From positions 3,711,501-3,775,500 of the forward strand of contig NC_070560.1 in NCBI RefSeq assembly GCF_026914185.1: 64,000 nucleotides of DNA, in the 5' to 3' direction. The stretch comes from Puccinia triticina. Lineage: Eukaryota > Basidiomycota > Pucciniomycetes > Pucciniales > Pucciniaceae. The notes beneath the pieces are model-generated. The model did no database searches, was not told where the DNA came from, and saw only the letters and a program-made list of their open reading frames with translations. A program made the position numbers and the translations under genes. The first letter of the stretch is position 1, and each line of letters begins with the position of its first letter. This document shows, piece by piece, positions 31,568 to 43,655 of this stretch.

Positions 31568-34500
31568 CAAATCTCCCTTTTGCTCTTTGTTCTCAGAGAA
31601 GGCGGCGTTCAAAAATGGCGCGGAGCATTGGACTTGGCGCTTGCTTGAGAATGGTCTCAATCACGGCGCACAGTTGGCGCTTGCGGAAGCGTGGAAGAGA
31701 GGCGCTCTTCTCTCTTTTGCCGCCAAATACAAGCCCGTGGCCCGGAAAGTCAAGCCAGTAAATCAACCCATGCCGCAAAACCTAAACCCTCCGTTGCAGC
31801 GGCCCCCTTTGTCTCGCGATCCTTATCGTGGACTTCCCAGATCCCTTGCGGGTCCCTTTGTGCCACGTGGGCGGGTTACTGAAGAGAGTCTCCAGGTGGT
31901 AAATTTTGGTCCGCCTGGATGGTTGCGTCCCGCTGAGTTGAACTTAATCAAGAACGTACTAGCAGAGCGGAATCTGGCCATCGCTTTCAATGACTCTCAG
32001 CGAGGACTCCTTAAGGAGTCCTATGGACTTCCTTACATCATCCCGGTCATTGAGCACGATCCCTGGCAGAAGCGCAAGATCCCGATCCCGGCCGCAAAGC
32101 TGGAAGAGTACACCAAGCTGATTAGAAAGCGAGTCCAAACCGGCCTATACAAGCAGTCGACTTCATCGTACTCAAGCCCGGTCTTTTGTGTCCTCAAAAG
32201 CAACGGTAAACTTCGGATTGTTCATGACCTTCAGCCACTAAATAGAGTCACGGTTAAAGACGCGGGTGTTCTGCCGGCCACTGAAGAGTTTGTGGAGTCA
32301 TTCTCAGGGCGCGCGTGTTACGGGCGCTTGGCGACATCATGGGCGGCTACAACAAGCGCGCGCTACATCCTATTTCTTGCCCCCTCACTACTTTTGATAC
32401 CCCACTGGGGCGGTTCCAGCTCACTCGTCTCCCGCAGGGTGCCACTAATTCTGTCGCCGTTTACCAGGCGCAGATGGTGTGGATCTTGCAGGAGGAGATC
32501 CCGGACCATGCTGGGATTTTTATTGATGATGGGGGCATCAAGGGCCCCATTTCGGATTACAACAACGAGCTGTTCCCCTGGCACTCCGGTATTCGGCGCT
32601 TCATTTGGGAGTACGCAGAGACGTTGGAGCGGATTCTTTTCCGAATCGAGGAGTCGGGTTTGACTGTATCGGCATCGAAGCTGGCGGCGTGTGTTCCCGC
32701 CCTTGAGATTGTCGGGCACGTGGTGTGCAAAGAGGGCCGGCGCATGGCGAAGAGTAAAGTCAAAAAGATACTCTCCTGGCCAACCCCGGTGAATGCGACA
32801 GAGGTTCGAGGCGTTTTGGGAGTGGTGGTGTATGTCCGCATTTTTATCCCCTCCCTATCTCAAATCTGTCTTCCGCTCCGACGCCTGACGCGCAAGGACG
32901 TGGATTTCATTTGGACTGAGGTTTGCAAGAGAGCATTCGAGGAGCTGAAGAGAGTTGTAGGGAGGGATATTGTGCTGGTCAAGATCGATTACGGGCCCAG
33001 CGCTGGGAAAATTAAGCTGGCGGTCGATTCTAGTTCCCACGCGGCCGGAGCGGTGCTTTCTCAGGAGGACCAAGAAGGCCTTGACCAGCCTGCACTGTAT
33101 GAATCACTCCTTTTCTTGGACAAGGAGTCTCGATATTCTCAACCTAAACTCGAGCTATGCGGCGTGGCGCGAATCCTCAAGAAACTTCAGAAGGTTTTGT
33201 GGGGCCAGCATTTTGAGCTTCAGGTCGACGCCCAATCACTTATTCAAATGATTAACGCCTCCAGTCTACCCAACGCGCCAATGACGCGCTGGGTCTTGTT
33301 CATCCAGCTCTTCTCATTCGATATTGTCCATTGCCCTGGCAAATTTTTCACTATGCCCAACGGCCTTTCACAGCGGCCGCAGGGCGACAAAGACTCCGAC
33401 CCGCCATCTTCGGATTTTGACAAAGATCTGCCTCATGTGAGGCCGTTACATTCCTACGTGGCCGGCCCTAGGAAAGTCTACGCAGGGTATCAGGAGGGTT
33501 TTTGGCGGCAGATGGAGGCTTATCTCACGACGTTGGCTTGCCCGGGCGACATGGACGCTAAGCAGTTTCGCGCCCTCAAACGCAAGACATCCACCTTTTT
33601 TGTTCAAGCCGGCCGCCTCTTGAAGCGAGGGAGTCCCTTGCCCAGGATTGTGGTCACAATCCCCACCAAGCAGGATGAAATCCTCAGCAAGCTCCACGAG
33701 GATCTTGGGCACCGTGGTGTCGCGGAGACGTACCGCCGGGTCGCAGATCGATTTTGGTGGCCGGGTCTAAAACAGACTGTTGCTTGCTGGTGTCAGAGCT
33801 GCAAGGCCTGCCAGAAGATGGATTTGAAGCAACCTCTGGAGCCGCACTACCCGAATGGAGAGGAAACGGTGTTTGGACGAGTATCGATGGACGCCGTTCA
33901 CATCAAAGCGGGAGGTGCCTGATTGTCGCTCGAGATGACTTTTCCGGGTGGGTGGAAGCAAAGTTTCTCAACAATCTCACCTCTGAGGCGGTCGCAGCTT
34001 TCCTCCAGGAAAACTGGACTATGCGCTACGGCCTGGCGCGCTCTTACTCAACAGATGGTGGCTCCAAATTTGGCGGGGCTCTAGCGGATATGCTGTGATC
34101 ATTGCCGGGCCAGCATTGAGTCTCTACGCCCTACTACCCCGAAGGGCAGGGTATGGTTGAGCGGGGACACGGCCCTCTGAAAGCGGCGTTAGTCAAGCTG
34201 GCGGGCGAGTTGGGCAAGAACTGTCGGAAGTTCCTGCCCTTGGTTTTGTTTGCTGATCGAATCTCAACTAAGCGCACGACGGGTTATTCCCCGTATGAGC
34301 TTGTTTTCGGGCAGCGCGCGGCCCTGCCAATTGATTTAGACATCGAATCCTACCTCAGCGTCGACTGGGAAGAAGTCCGCGACATGGCGGATCTGCTGGT
34401 GGCGCGGTCTAAGCAGCTAGAGAGAAGTGAAGAAACTCGGGCGGTTGCGTACGAGCGCATGATGAAGGCGCGCGGCAAATCGGTACGCTACTGGGAAGAC

Positions 34501-34741
34501 AAGAACTCAAGTCGATTCCGTGTTCCGCTCTCCGTGGGCAACATTGTTCTGGCCTACATCCAATCCCTGGAAGTTCAGTGGGGGCAGCTATTTGCTCACA
34601 AGTGGAACGGCCCCTACCAAGTCGTCAAGCAGGTCCAAGGAGGGTCTTATGTTCTGTCTGAGCTCGATGGGACGGAGCTCAAGCGCCGTTTTGCGGCGGA
34701 TCAGGTCAAGCGGTACTTTCCGCGTGGGGTCATTGCTTACC

Positions 34742-34825
34742 AGAAGTAAGTCCCCCTCCTTAGTATGCACCGTAGGGTTTCTCTAGTACACCTTTTGTAA
34801 GCATTATGTCGCCACTTTGTGAGCC
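34742..34825 (+). repeat. Dispersed internal module, copy D
   Basis: AGAAGTAAGTCCCCCTCC, TTAGTATGCACC, TTGTAAGCATTATGTCGCCA, ends TTTGTGAGCCG. Its TAA is the pol stop codon. Confidence 0.78.
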
Positions 34826-34930
34826 GCCCGAGGGACCTTTGTTGGGTTTTTCCTTCCAGGTTCCCCCGTCTTTCTTTGGCCGCGTGGAATATCGAAGGAG
34901 TCTGGGGACAGACTCCAAGTGGTGGGTGGA

Positions 34931-35826
34931 TGTGGTGACCCCTCCCGTGGCCAGCTAGTCAGAAGCATCGCCGCCGCCAGGATTGTCATCAACATTCCAG
35001 CTTTTAATTTCATTCCTCAAGTCTCAAGAAACATCAAGATCCTCAAGACCCTCAAGAATTCACCCTCTCCCCATCTCTCCTCATCTTTCACCTCTCTCTT
35101 CCATACTCCTTTCCTCCTTCCTTTTCCATCCTTCCATCTCACCTTTTTCTCTCCTTCCCAGTCCCCTTCACTTTTCTTGGTCCTAACACAGCATCTGCTG
35201 TGGTTTTATTCTCTGGTTTGTTTTTCTTTCTCTTCTTTTGTTTTTGTCTGTCTGCTCTTTCCTCTTTTCCTTTTGTTTTTTTCTTCTTCTTTGGTTCTTT
35301 TCTTTCTGCTTAGATCATTGTGTTTCCTTGTTTTATTGTGTTGTGTTTCCTTCTTTCCTGCTTCTCTTGTTTGTTGTATGTGTGTGCGCGCGTAGCGCGC
35401 GGAGGATGTGATGAAATGTATGTGACATGTCACCCTGAGTCCAAGTTCAGCTTGAACTTGGATGATGGGTGGCTATGGCATTCTGATCCCCAGAATACGG
35501 ACCATCAAGAGTTTATAGATCATATCTTCAGAGTTTCAACTTTTGGGCTCCGCCCGCCGATCATCTTTCATCGAGAGTCTCACATCCCCTTCCCTTTCTT
35601 TTTTTTAAGATCACTCCTCATCCCCTCATCAACAAAACAACCGCCGCCGAGGATCCAAACCCCCCGGCGAACCTCTCAAAACCACCACACACCCACAGCT
35701 ATCCCAGATCCCCCCCCCCCATTTTCCAGTGCTCATTCCTACGGACCACCCAGCCACGAGGGCAGCCTAAACAGCAAATCTCCCCTCACACGACTGCCGC
35801 CGCCTAGCACGGACAGGAGTCCCTCA
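34931..35826 (+). repeat. 3' LTR of element D (896 bp)
   Basis: Matches 27294-28187 over its full length with about ten substitutions. A purine-rich tract (AAGTGGTGGGTGGA) precedes it. Followed by GCGT at 35827-35830. Confidence 0.93.
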
Positions 35827-36016
35827 GCGTGTGGCGGGGTTGATCCATGGATATACAGTGATGGGAGAACAGTTGAGTTGAGGTGGTCGTGCAAGAAGTG
35901 CAGACTTCCCTGGCTTGCCTGCAGCACCCGGTTAGGTTGTGCAGCCACAGACTCCTGCCCCTCCATCAACCTGCTCAATTGCTAACAAAAATAGCCAGAA
36001 ATCTGACACGTGATCA

Positions 36017-39000
36017 GTGGAATCCAAAAGGCTGATGGGCAACCAAGGTGTGTACGTCTGTCTCTGCACGCAGTATGGCTGTGACAAGACTCAGCACAAA
36101 GAGGACGGACAAGGCATTGTGCCTGGACAAGTTTTGACGCATCGGGTGTTTCAAGTCCATCAGTCAAAGCTGTCCTCTGAGCAATCCAAGCGCTCTGCTT
36201 CTGCATGCAGAGACGCGGGACCTTCAAATGAAAGTGTCGTAAGTCTGAACAGTCAGGTGTTCCTGTTGGCAGGAGATACTGATCTACCCTCTTTGTAGCG
36301 CGTTTCTGTTGAATCCGCGCCTGCCTCAACCAAACCAACTGGCAGTGCAGCCACCACCATCGTTCTGAATGAAGCTTTTTGCAAACAGGTGATGCTTCAA
36401 TTGGTGTCCTCTGTGTTTGCAAACAAGCTCAGTAAAGGTGCCGCGGTGGATTTCTTGAAGGCTGTCCGGGCAAACGTGATCCTTCTTGCGCAAATCTGGA
36501 GTGGGAAAACTTCAACTATCATCAATCCACACAAAATTCTCCAGCAGATCCCCAAGACTCAGGAAGCCGTTTTCCACCGCCTGGGGTTGAATCCAATCCT
36601 CACGAGCTGTATATGCTGCCCAAAATGCTTTGCACTGTACTCCACAGATGCAAAGCCTGGGAGCAACCCGCCACGATGCACTCAGCCTTTTCTATTGCCT
36701 AAGCAGGGTTTTTGCAAGTGGGCCAAGTCCAAGAATATCACGCCACAATGTGATGAAGCACTCTTCAAGGTCAACATCAACAAGAGCGGAGCTGTCATCC
36801 CAGTCCAGAAATTCTCCTACGTCTCACTGTAATCATGGCTGAAGAGCCGGCTACTGCACCATCCGTTTGAAGCCTTGCTGGATTCGTCTTTGGCCGCAAA
36901 CCACTGGCGCGACGACGAACCAATGGAGGATGTGTGGCATGGCTGGGTTTGGCAAGAATTTGCGGATAGTAATGATGGTACAGGAAGATATACGGAACAT
37001 TCTGGTAACCTTGTGTTCAGTCTCTATCTCGACTGGTTCATCCCAGAAGGAAGCTCCAATCTTGGAAAGCACACAACAGTTGGCGCCATTACGTTAGTTT
37101 TCCTGAACCTACCTCCGACTCATTGATACAGGTTGGAGAATATCTTTCTCTTCGGGATCATCCCAGGCCTGGTGGAGCATAAACTGGAACAGATCAACCA
37201 CTTACTTCACCCTCTAGTCACGGAGCTGCAGCAATTTTGGAAAGGGGTCTGGTTTGAATCAACTTCCCTTCATCCAACCGGTAGAGATGTTTGTGCTGTA
37301 ATTTTCCCACTGATTGCGGACCTACCTGCCCTGCGCAAGACGGCTGGATTTGGAAGTCATGCCGCCACTCTCTTCTGTTCTTTTTGTCTTCTCAATAAAA
37401 ACGACCTAGACAAGACGGATCCTGCCAAATTTCCTCCACGGACTGACGAGTCCCACTGGCAACTCGCAGACGCGTGGTTGCAGATCCAAAACTTCACAGA
37501 GAGGAAGGCATTTGCCAAGGTGAATGGTGCAAGATGGAGTGTACTCAACAAGCTACCCTATTGGCAACCGGTTCAGCACTGTTCAATCAAATTTATGCAC
37601 GTGTTGGTGCTGGGTGACCTGAAAGATCACAGCATGTGATTCCTGAATCTGCCTGCAGCTGGAGCGCAACTGAACAAGATTCAGGAGCTAGACCAAGCAT
37701 GGCAGAATGACGAAGTGTATAAGGAGCCGCCTTTTGCTGAGAAGCTGTGATCTGGAAAGCGTTCCAAGGGGAAAAGAAAAATGGCAGACAATGCAAGCGA
37801 AATCAATTATACACCTGAACACAAACGACCTACTAAGAGGACCCATAGAACTCTTGTTGAGGTGCATGGTGGAAGCGCAAAGGTTCAATCTCCCTCAGCT
37901 CACGCGGAGACTTGTGGCAGTGGCCCAAACTCAGACACCTCATCTAGTCATTCCTATTCGCTACGGCTGAGGAAGAAGACTCTATACACCAAGTGTGAGG
38001 AGGATGAAAACCCTGAATCAGAAGAAGGAGGAGGAAGCAATAATACAGTGAAGGGGGGAAACTACACAGAGGCCTCCTTGTGAAGACGGCAATTATTGTC
38101 CCCAATTGTTGCCAGAAGAACTGGATATTGTTTGTTGAACTATCCTTCACACCGTGTTGCCCACCTGGATTGACAGAGTGCCCCAAAACTTGGGATAGGC
38201 TAATCATGGCTCCTTGAAGGTGGCAGAATGGCTGCTCCTTTACAAGGTCTACTACACTATTGCCCTAATACCTCTTTGGGTACAAGCACTGGAAGGTGCT
38301 GCAACCACAGAAAGCAGCCGCAGAGTCTCTCTGCTGTTAGAATCAACCACCACCCTTTCTCAGGTGGCTCATTTCATGACCCTGCCCAGAATACAAGCGC
38401 AGGACTTGAATGAGCTTGACAGCCTCATCTATCAGTACCGCAAATGTTTACGGAGCGGGTGGCCCTCAAAACCAAGCAAACCTAATTTGTATATGACCCA
38501 GCATTTCTCCAATTTTATCCAAAGGTTTGGTCCGCCTTGGTTGACTGCAGCATGGGCTCAAGAGCGTATGAATGGCATGCTACAGAGGTTGCCAACCAAC
38601 CACCACCTTGGTCAGTTGTTTTGTGTGTTGGTCTCTGACTTGAAGATTCCCCTGTTTTGCTTACCACACAATTGTATCTTCTTGCAGAAGACATCCCTAA
38701 GACATTGCTTACAAAGTGGCATCTCAACTCAACCCTCCATTCTCTCCAGCAAGACCCAAGCTATGTAAACACGTTTGTGGCAGAGGAGGTAGAACTAGGG
38801 CTCCCAAAGATGTTTGACCTTGAGCAGGTGGTGTTTGTCAAATGGAAAAGGATGGTTGCTGCACAACTTATGGCACGCACTCCGCCAGGAATGAAACCGG
38901 CACACGTCAGATTGGTCCCCACAGTGGAGAAAGTTAAAACCGTTTGAGTCAACAGGAAGACAGTCACCACAAAGGAGTTTCACGAGGGAAACTCCTTAGT

Positions 39001-39307
39001 GGAGTTCTACCTTGGAAAAGATCAACGTTTTGCTGAGGTTGTGAATATCTTCCGCTCCAACCAAACACCAGACGTAACATGGCTTGTAGTAAAGCCATTC
39101 AGGGAACTACATAGGAGTCAGGACCCATATCGCGGCTATCCCAATCTCAACTGCCGCTTAATTGAGGCTGACAAGGAGGCAAGCGCGGTGATTCACAGTG
39201 ACCTTCTCATTGGTCATGTTGCAATTATGAGGCATGCTGCCGGAACATTTGGACTGGCCCAAGAAACCATTAGTGCTGTTGGTCTAGGTACCTTGGTAAG
39301 TCACTAG
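36017..39307 (+). pseudogene. Tnp2-type (Plavaka/CACTA) transposase, decayed
   Basis: Fungal Tnp2-family landmarks in order: an N-terminal Cys/His cluster (CLCTQYGCDKTQH); ICCPKCFALYSTD near 36620; NHWRDDEPMEDVWHG; the first catalytic-Asp region LVFSLYLDWFIPEG (37013-37055); LENIFLFGIIPGLVE; PLVTELQQFWKGVW; the hallmark PLIADLPALRKTAGFGSH and CSFCLL (37310-37395); and, further on, WLLLYKVYYT, KPNLYMTQHFSNF, FGPPWLTAAWAQERMNG and a C-terminal domain to 39307. Introns are likely at 36239-36298 and 38612-38687. In-frame stops occur near 36830, 37124 and 37637, plus frame changes around 37640-38210, so it is inactive. Tnp2 enzymes cut at CACTA-type termini and create 2-3 bp duplications, the kind seen at 53497 and 60398. 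It lies directly upstream of the X-Y-Z module on the same strand. Confidence 0.88.
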
Positions 39308-39797
39308 GCATGTGCATTTTTCCAAAGAGATGTGCACTCATCCTGATTGGGGCTGTTTGGTCCATATTTGCCTGGTCTAGGGGTGGGAAGGCCTTGGTGA
39401 TGAGTCAGCTTAGTGGAAAGTTGAACTACGCAGTGTCCACACATGGCTCATCAGTTGAGCAATGCAGGCAAGCCATTTGGTACAACCCTTTGTGATGTCC
39501 TTGATGGGATCCCGTTCCCCGCACCCAGCTTATCTCCAACAAAGGCCAAACGGCCTCCAAGTTGTATTGCATGCCTGCTTGACGTGTGTCTGAAATCTCA
39601 ATAGATGTAGAAATTCAGACCCACTTCAGACACACCGTCCCCCATCCTGATGCTCCATCCTTTCCTCTCACTTGAATTGTACACGTAGACTTATGCACCC
39701 CCTGCCTATTTGTCTACACCAACGTGATCAGTCCTTCTACTTTGCTTTGAGTGTGTCTTTGCACTTGCCCACCAGCGACCATTTTGACCCTTCAAAT
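39308..39797. other. Spacer between the transposase and gene X
   Basis: No gene. Probably holds the transposase 3' UTR and the gene X promoter; short direct repeats around GTGTGTCTGAAATC/TTCAGACACACC near 39585-39645 form an inverted pair. Confidence 0.4.
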
Positions 39798-42310
39798 ATG
39801 AGTACCAACAATGCTACTTCGGCCGAACAACGCGGAAGCAATGCCAATGGAGACTCTTTTCCTGGGCATGACAAGAGTTGGATCTCGAGTCTGGTGGTGT
39901 CAGCCACTGAGACAATTGTCCATGTGTCTACAATGATAGTTACAAGTCATGCAACCCAATGGCTAAAGGCTGCCCTAATGGTGACCTAGATCTTGTGTAA
40001 GATCCTGTGTTCAAGTCCTCATGTTGTCTTATAATATTACTTTTGTTGCAATCATTAGTTTATATGTACTAAACTACATGATTTCACACTTATTATGTAT
40101 TTACCTTGATTGAGAATAATACTGTACTAATGGAGTATATCTCTCTATGGATTTACCATACATAGAGAGATTACATAATTATTCATGTAATTCCTCCTCT
40201 GAATTCCGTGGACCTCTTCCCCCTCCTTGGAGTTAAGGATCCCTCTGGGGCCTTGACTCGAAGGAGGATCAGGTCCCTGTAATATAAAAGGGGGGGATCT
40301 TTCCTCTGGAGAGATCTTTCCCCCCAAGATTATTACACATACAAACCCGCCAACCTTACTATAAAACAATAGTGAGTGGGGTTTTCAATAATCAACTAAC
40401 CCTATCTTTTCCTTTACAGCTCCTTTGACCTCAACTCGTGTAATTTCTAGGTACAGGTGATTGTTATCACACCTGTAACCTAGAAAATAACCTCTCTTTT
40501 GTTTGAAGCTACGGCGCCTGGCTTGAGTCATCGCCGCGTCCCCTTACTTTTGTAAGGGAGCTAGCCCCTCCGCTATTCAGCGTCAAGGTGTGGTTTATTC
40601 CCACTGGCTGTAATAGCTATAGTGCGGCCCTGTTTTTGCTGGCCACTGCCCAAGCCGCTACAGCACGTAATCCAAAACCCATCAGCCCCTCGTCACATAA
40701 GAGACGGGAGCTGACAGGTGGATTGGCTTGTCCCTGAATTTCAACAGCGGAGCACCGCCGCCCCGGGTGAAACAGCAATGCAGACCAATCAGCAAGGCTT
40801 GTGGAGTTCTACTGTTCAGAAAACTTGGATAAAGTGACTGACTGCCTCATTATTTGTTTGCAGACCCTAATGCCACCGCTGCGGCTCAGCTTCCAGCTGA
40901 CCTTGACGACCCCTTACGCTTGGATCCCGAGTTTGTTGTTGCCAACGCCAGGAAAGCTTGCAATCAGGCTGAAGAGCATGAGAGCGAGCGGCGATCATCC
41001 CGGCGTGTGAGGGGAATTGCAGCAAAGGCACCTCTCCCGGAGCACTACAACAAGTTCTCAAGAAGTATCCAAAATTTTGTCAAGTTCTTTCTTGGTCAGC
41101 CGGAGAAACCTCAAGACTACCCTCAAGCGCCAACTCCCGAGGAAATGGCCGGCCAACATTGGGTGGAGAAGAGGAGTGCGGTCATCAACAAGCAACTCAA
41201 CAGGGTGCGCGAAGCTCTTGTTGGCAGACCAGCAGCCAAGATTGATTATTATGTCGGGGTCGCTGAGAAGGAAATCCGGCGTAACATTCCGTTACCGCCA
41301 TTCACTCCTGCAGTCTCAAAAGCTACAGGCAAAAGCGTTTGTCCCATCAGTCCTCACACTAAATCCAAAGTCGAGAGGGCAATGGCCTTGTCGGGTATCT
41401 CCAGAGTCACATTTCAATGGGATGTTGGCCACACCGGCAATACTTGGTCATGGAACTCAGCTGTCAATGAGGTCCTAGCATCAAAGGCCGTCAAGTGGAT
41501 GCGGCGCACGGGACCCATCACAGACACCCAAGCAGGTCAGGTGCCTGGAATCCTTGGCTGGTGGCTTGCAACCAAATCACACAAAATGCAAGATTTTCAG
41601 AACATGAATGTTGAGGAATACAACAAGTTGAAGAGCGCTAAATCCACCAAGGAGCAATACATGTGATGGCGGAAGAAGGTAAATCATGACTTGCAATCAT
41701 TTTCCTTGCTCCCCTCCAATGGTGGTTAAGCTAAATGTTGGTGTTTTGACAGATGAAGGATAACTGATGTGCTATCGCGGCAAAAGTCTTTGAAAAGAAC
41801 ATCCAACTGGCGCATATTGTGGAGCAGAGAGAGTGCGGATCTGATATTGAAGATGGGCCGGACAAAGGCACACCGGTTACACTCGTCCCGGACTGGCGTA
41901 GCAACAACCTTACCACAATCTTACACCATCTTGACAAGATGGTTATGGCTTGCGCAGAACACCCCAAAACAATTGCTGAAAACAACAAAATCTACCGACG
42001 CTCTGCATGTAACTTCAAAACTACTAAAGGGATTGTTGGCATCCCATGCGGTCTGCATCTCGACTGTTACAGCCCAATCTACTGGAATAAGCTAGGTTCA
42101 TTTGAGCAAGAGACCATCTCTAAGGTCCCAGCCATCAGTCTAAATGTGATTGCTAGAAGCATGCAACAAAAGTGCTCCCCTCAAGTTGGCCCCAGTAATC
42201 CACCGGGTAGGGCGCCTCACAACCCTGATCTATCCAACGCTAGACCCCGCCATTCTGGGGGAGGGGGGGCAGGCGGAGATTTGACCAACGCACCTGGCAG
42301 CTTCATGTAA
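39798..42310 (+). pseudogene. Gene X, copy 2 (interrupted by a solo LTR, two stops)
   Basis: ATG at 39798 (a MSTNNATSAEQRG start). The solo LTR at 39898-40716 splits codon 34. If it and one TSD are ignored the frame runs straight on through VDWLVPEFQQRS, strong evidence that this is true coding sequence. A very short candidate intron (40834-40863) precedes DPNATAAAQLPADLDDPLRL. Exon 2 has LPEHYNKFSRSIQNFVKFFL, LNRVREALVGRPAAKIDYY, EKEIRRNIPLPPFTPAV and ALSGISRVTFQWDVG. It ends at an intron (41679-41752) in the same place as copy 1. Exon 3 has IVEQRECGSDIEDGPD, PDWRSNNLTTILHHLDKM and VGIPCGLHLDCYS. Stops: TGA 41664-41666, where copy 1 has Cys, and TGA near 41765, where copy 1 has Arg. The tail is Gly/Pro-rich. 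No known domain; function unknown. Confidence 0.62.
39898..40716 (+). repeat. Solo LTR (819 bp) in exon 1 of gene X, TSD GGTGG
   Basis: TGTCAGCCACTGAG...GACGGGAGCTGACA flanked by GGTGG at 39893-39897 and 40717-40721. TATA box TATAAAAG at 40283-40290. It is a different LTR family from the one at 1650 although both use TGTCAG/CTGACA ends. Confidence 0.92.
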
Positions 42311-42647
42311 ATGGATGCATGACTGACTGCCTTGGTTGATTCCGTGTTCTGAATGCCATAACCTTACATGTCTTGATGATTATCACAGTGTTACAACTTA
42401 TGCCCCCTTGTCCCTTGTTGGCTTGCTCATGGTTGATGACAGAAACAGTGAAATTCTGGTCCCCAGCTCCCCCGTGGCCAATTGCCTGTGGATCCCTGAC
42501 ATGTGCCTCTGAGCTTGAATGCATGTGATGTTAGGAGCATGTACCCTGTCTCCTAATTCAAGATTAAGATCTGGTTGGCTGGCTCCATGTCGGGCTCCAA
42601 CCTTCTGGTGGAAGACAATCATAGAAGCAGGCCTGCACACAGTCGGA

Positions 42648-42685
42648 TGTCCACCGCAACGTTTGGCCAAACATCACGTTGGACA
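42648..42685. repeat. Module palindrome 7 (38 bp)
   Basis: TGTCCACCGCAACGTTTGG / CCAAACATCACGTTGGACA; core GTTTGGCCAAAC perfect, flanks mismatched. Confidence 0.75.
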
Positions 42686-42877
42686 AGTGACAACCAGTGG
42701 GAAGGTTCAGAATGCCTTCCACCTTTTGTGTCTACCTCCCTTTTTCCATGGCTGTAGCTTGCTACAGTGGCACAATCATTCTGGCCTGGGTTATGGCTTC
42801 CATGAGTTGCAGTTAACCCGTGAGTCGCGAGTGTCACTGTTGTGGATGGAAGACCATCTGGGAGGTACCTGTGCACT

Positions 42878-42915
42878 TGTCCACCGTCATGTACGGCCGT
42901 ACGTTGCGGTGGACA
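42878..42915. repeat. Module palindrome 8 (38 bp)
   Basis: TGTCCACCGTCATGTACGG / CCGTACGTTGCGGTGGACA. The inner core is TACGGCCGTA. Confidence 0.8.
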
Positions 42916-42934
42916 TGTGCAGACATGTCACACA

Positions 42935-42972
42935 TGTCTACCGCAATGTACGGCCGTGCATGACGGTGGACA
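42935..42972. repeat. Module palindrome 9 (38 bp)
   Basis: TGTCTACCGCAATGTACGG / CCGTGCATGACGGTGGACA. Its left arm matches the right arm of palindrome 8 better than its own right arm. Confidence 0.78.
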
Positions 42973-43224
42973 AGTGCACAGGGTGTGTTGTGCGCAACAG
43001 ACCCACACGCGCAGCAGTTGCCGCGCACGTGTGGTCCTTTGCCAGGCTCTCCACGGACCGCAGGTGGCCAGGCTCCCTTGGATAGGTGGTGCCAGCTGCG
43101 CCGCATACAGAGGCATTGATTCACTGTAGCACCTCCCGGTCCAGATCCGACGGGTTCCCCTCTGTGTGACACAGGGGACCCCGTTGACGTGAGTGGGAGC
43201 GGGTACCTGGTAAAACTCACATGT

Positions 43225-43262
43225 TGTCCACTGTCATGTACGGCTGTACGTTGCAGTAGACA
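43225..43262. repeat. Module palindrome 10 (38 bp)
   Basis: TGTCCACTGTCATGTACGG / CTGTACGTTGCAGTAGACA; a decayed relative of palindrome 8. Confidence 0.72.
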
Positions 43263-43647
43263 TGTGTGACAGAGAGGTTGGAATTGAGCACTCTGCTTCC
43301 CATCAATCCCCATTGGCATGCCCAATCCTGGAGGAGATTTTGAGCGTATCTGCTGTGGCCTTTGGCCCACCACATCCAGTGAATCCCTCAGCCGTGCGAC
43401 GCATGTGGGACCAGCGCTGACCCACTCATGATGATCCATTCTGTGAGCTACACACAGTAGATGGTAGCTGCTCACGTCAGCCCTGTGTCATCAACTCCCA
43501 AACATGCCTTTCTCTAATGTCTACCAAACATATTCATGTGAGATTGCGTCAGAGGCGGGTAGAGTGGCAATGGCTGCACCCTCAATGAAAGGTAGGCTGC
43601 ATGTGTGCACAAAACTCTCTGCCACATCAAAAAGGACCGGTGCTGTC

Positions 43648-43655
43648 TATAAAAG
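43648..43655 (+). promoter_or_regulatory. TATA box of gene Y, copy 2
   Basis: TATAAAAG, 132 bp upstream of the Y start codon, followed by a pyrimidine-rich leader. Consistent with a Pol II core promoter; inferred from position. Confidence 0.55.

Larger units (their letters stand above)
31062..34749 (+). pseudogene. Pol of element D (RT-RNase H-integrase), multiply frameshifted
   Basis: The linker at 31062-31900 is followed by reverse transcriptase: SSYSSPVFCVLKSNGKLRIV (32165-32222), then a frameshift near 32330, after which it continues DIMGGYNKRAL, LPQGATNSVA and active site FIDDGGIKGP (32518-32550). RNase H starts near 33015 (LAVDSSSHAAGAVLS). Integrase has the zinc domain LHEDLGHRGVA...CQSCKACQ and acidic residues in VSMDAVHIK, STDGGSKFGG and GQGMVERGH. 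Further lesions are a frameshift near 33915 and two stops at 34096-34120. The C-terminus (34153-34749) is open. No chromodomain seen, unlike the other Gypsy elements here. At 31277-31412 five imperfect 20 bp repeats encode L(R/C)xExKL-type peptides. No ATG starts the frame. Confidence 0.9.
27294..35826 (+). mobile_element. Full-length Gypsy-type LTR retrotransposon D (8533 bp), TSD GCGT
   Basis: Two near-identical LTRs enclose gag-protease and pol. Flanking 4 bp repeats GCGT at 27290-27293 and 35827-35830 support one insertion event. LTR differences number about ten substitutions and a few short indels by eye, so insertion is fairly recent. Pol lesions make this copy defective. It separates 26-27 kb sequence from the Tnp2 transposase gene, which were adjacent before insertion. 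Confidence 0.93.

Noticed and set aside
39940..40035. tRNA gene near the start of the solo LTR
   Set aside because: GTGTTCAAGTCC looks like a B box, but acceptor and anticodon stems do not pair convincingly.
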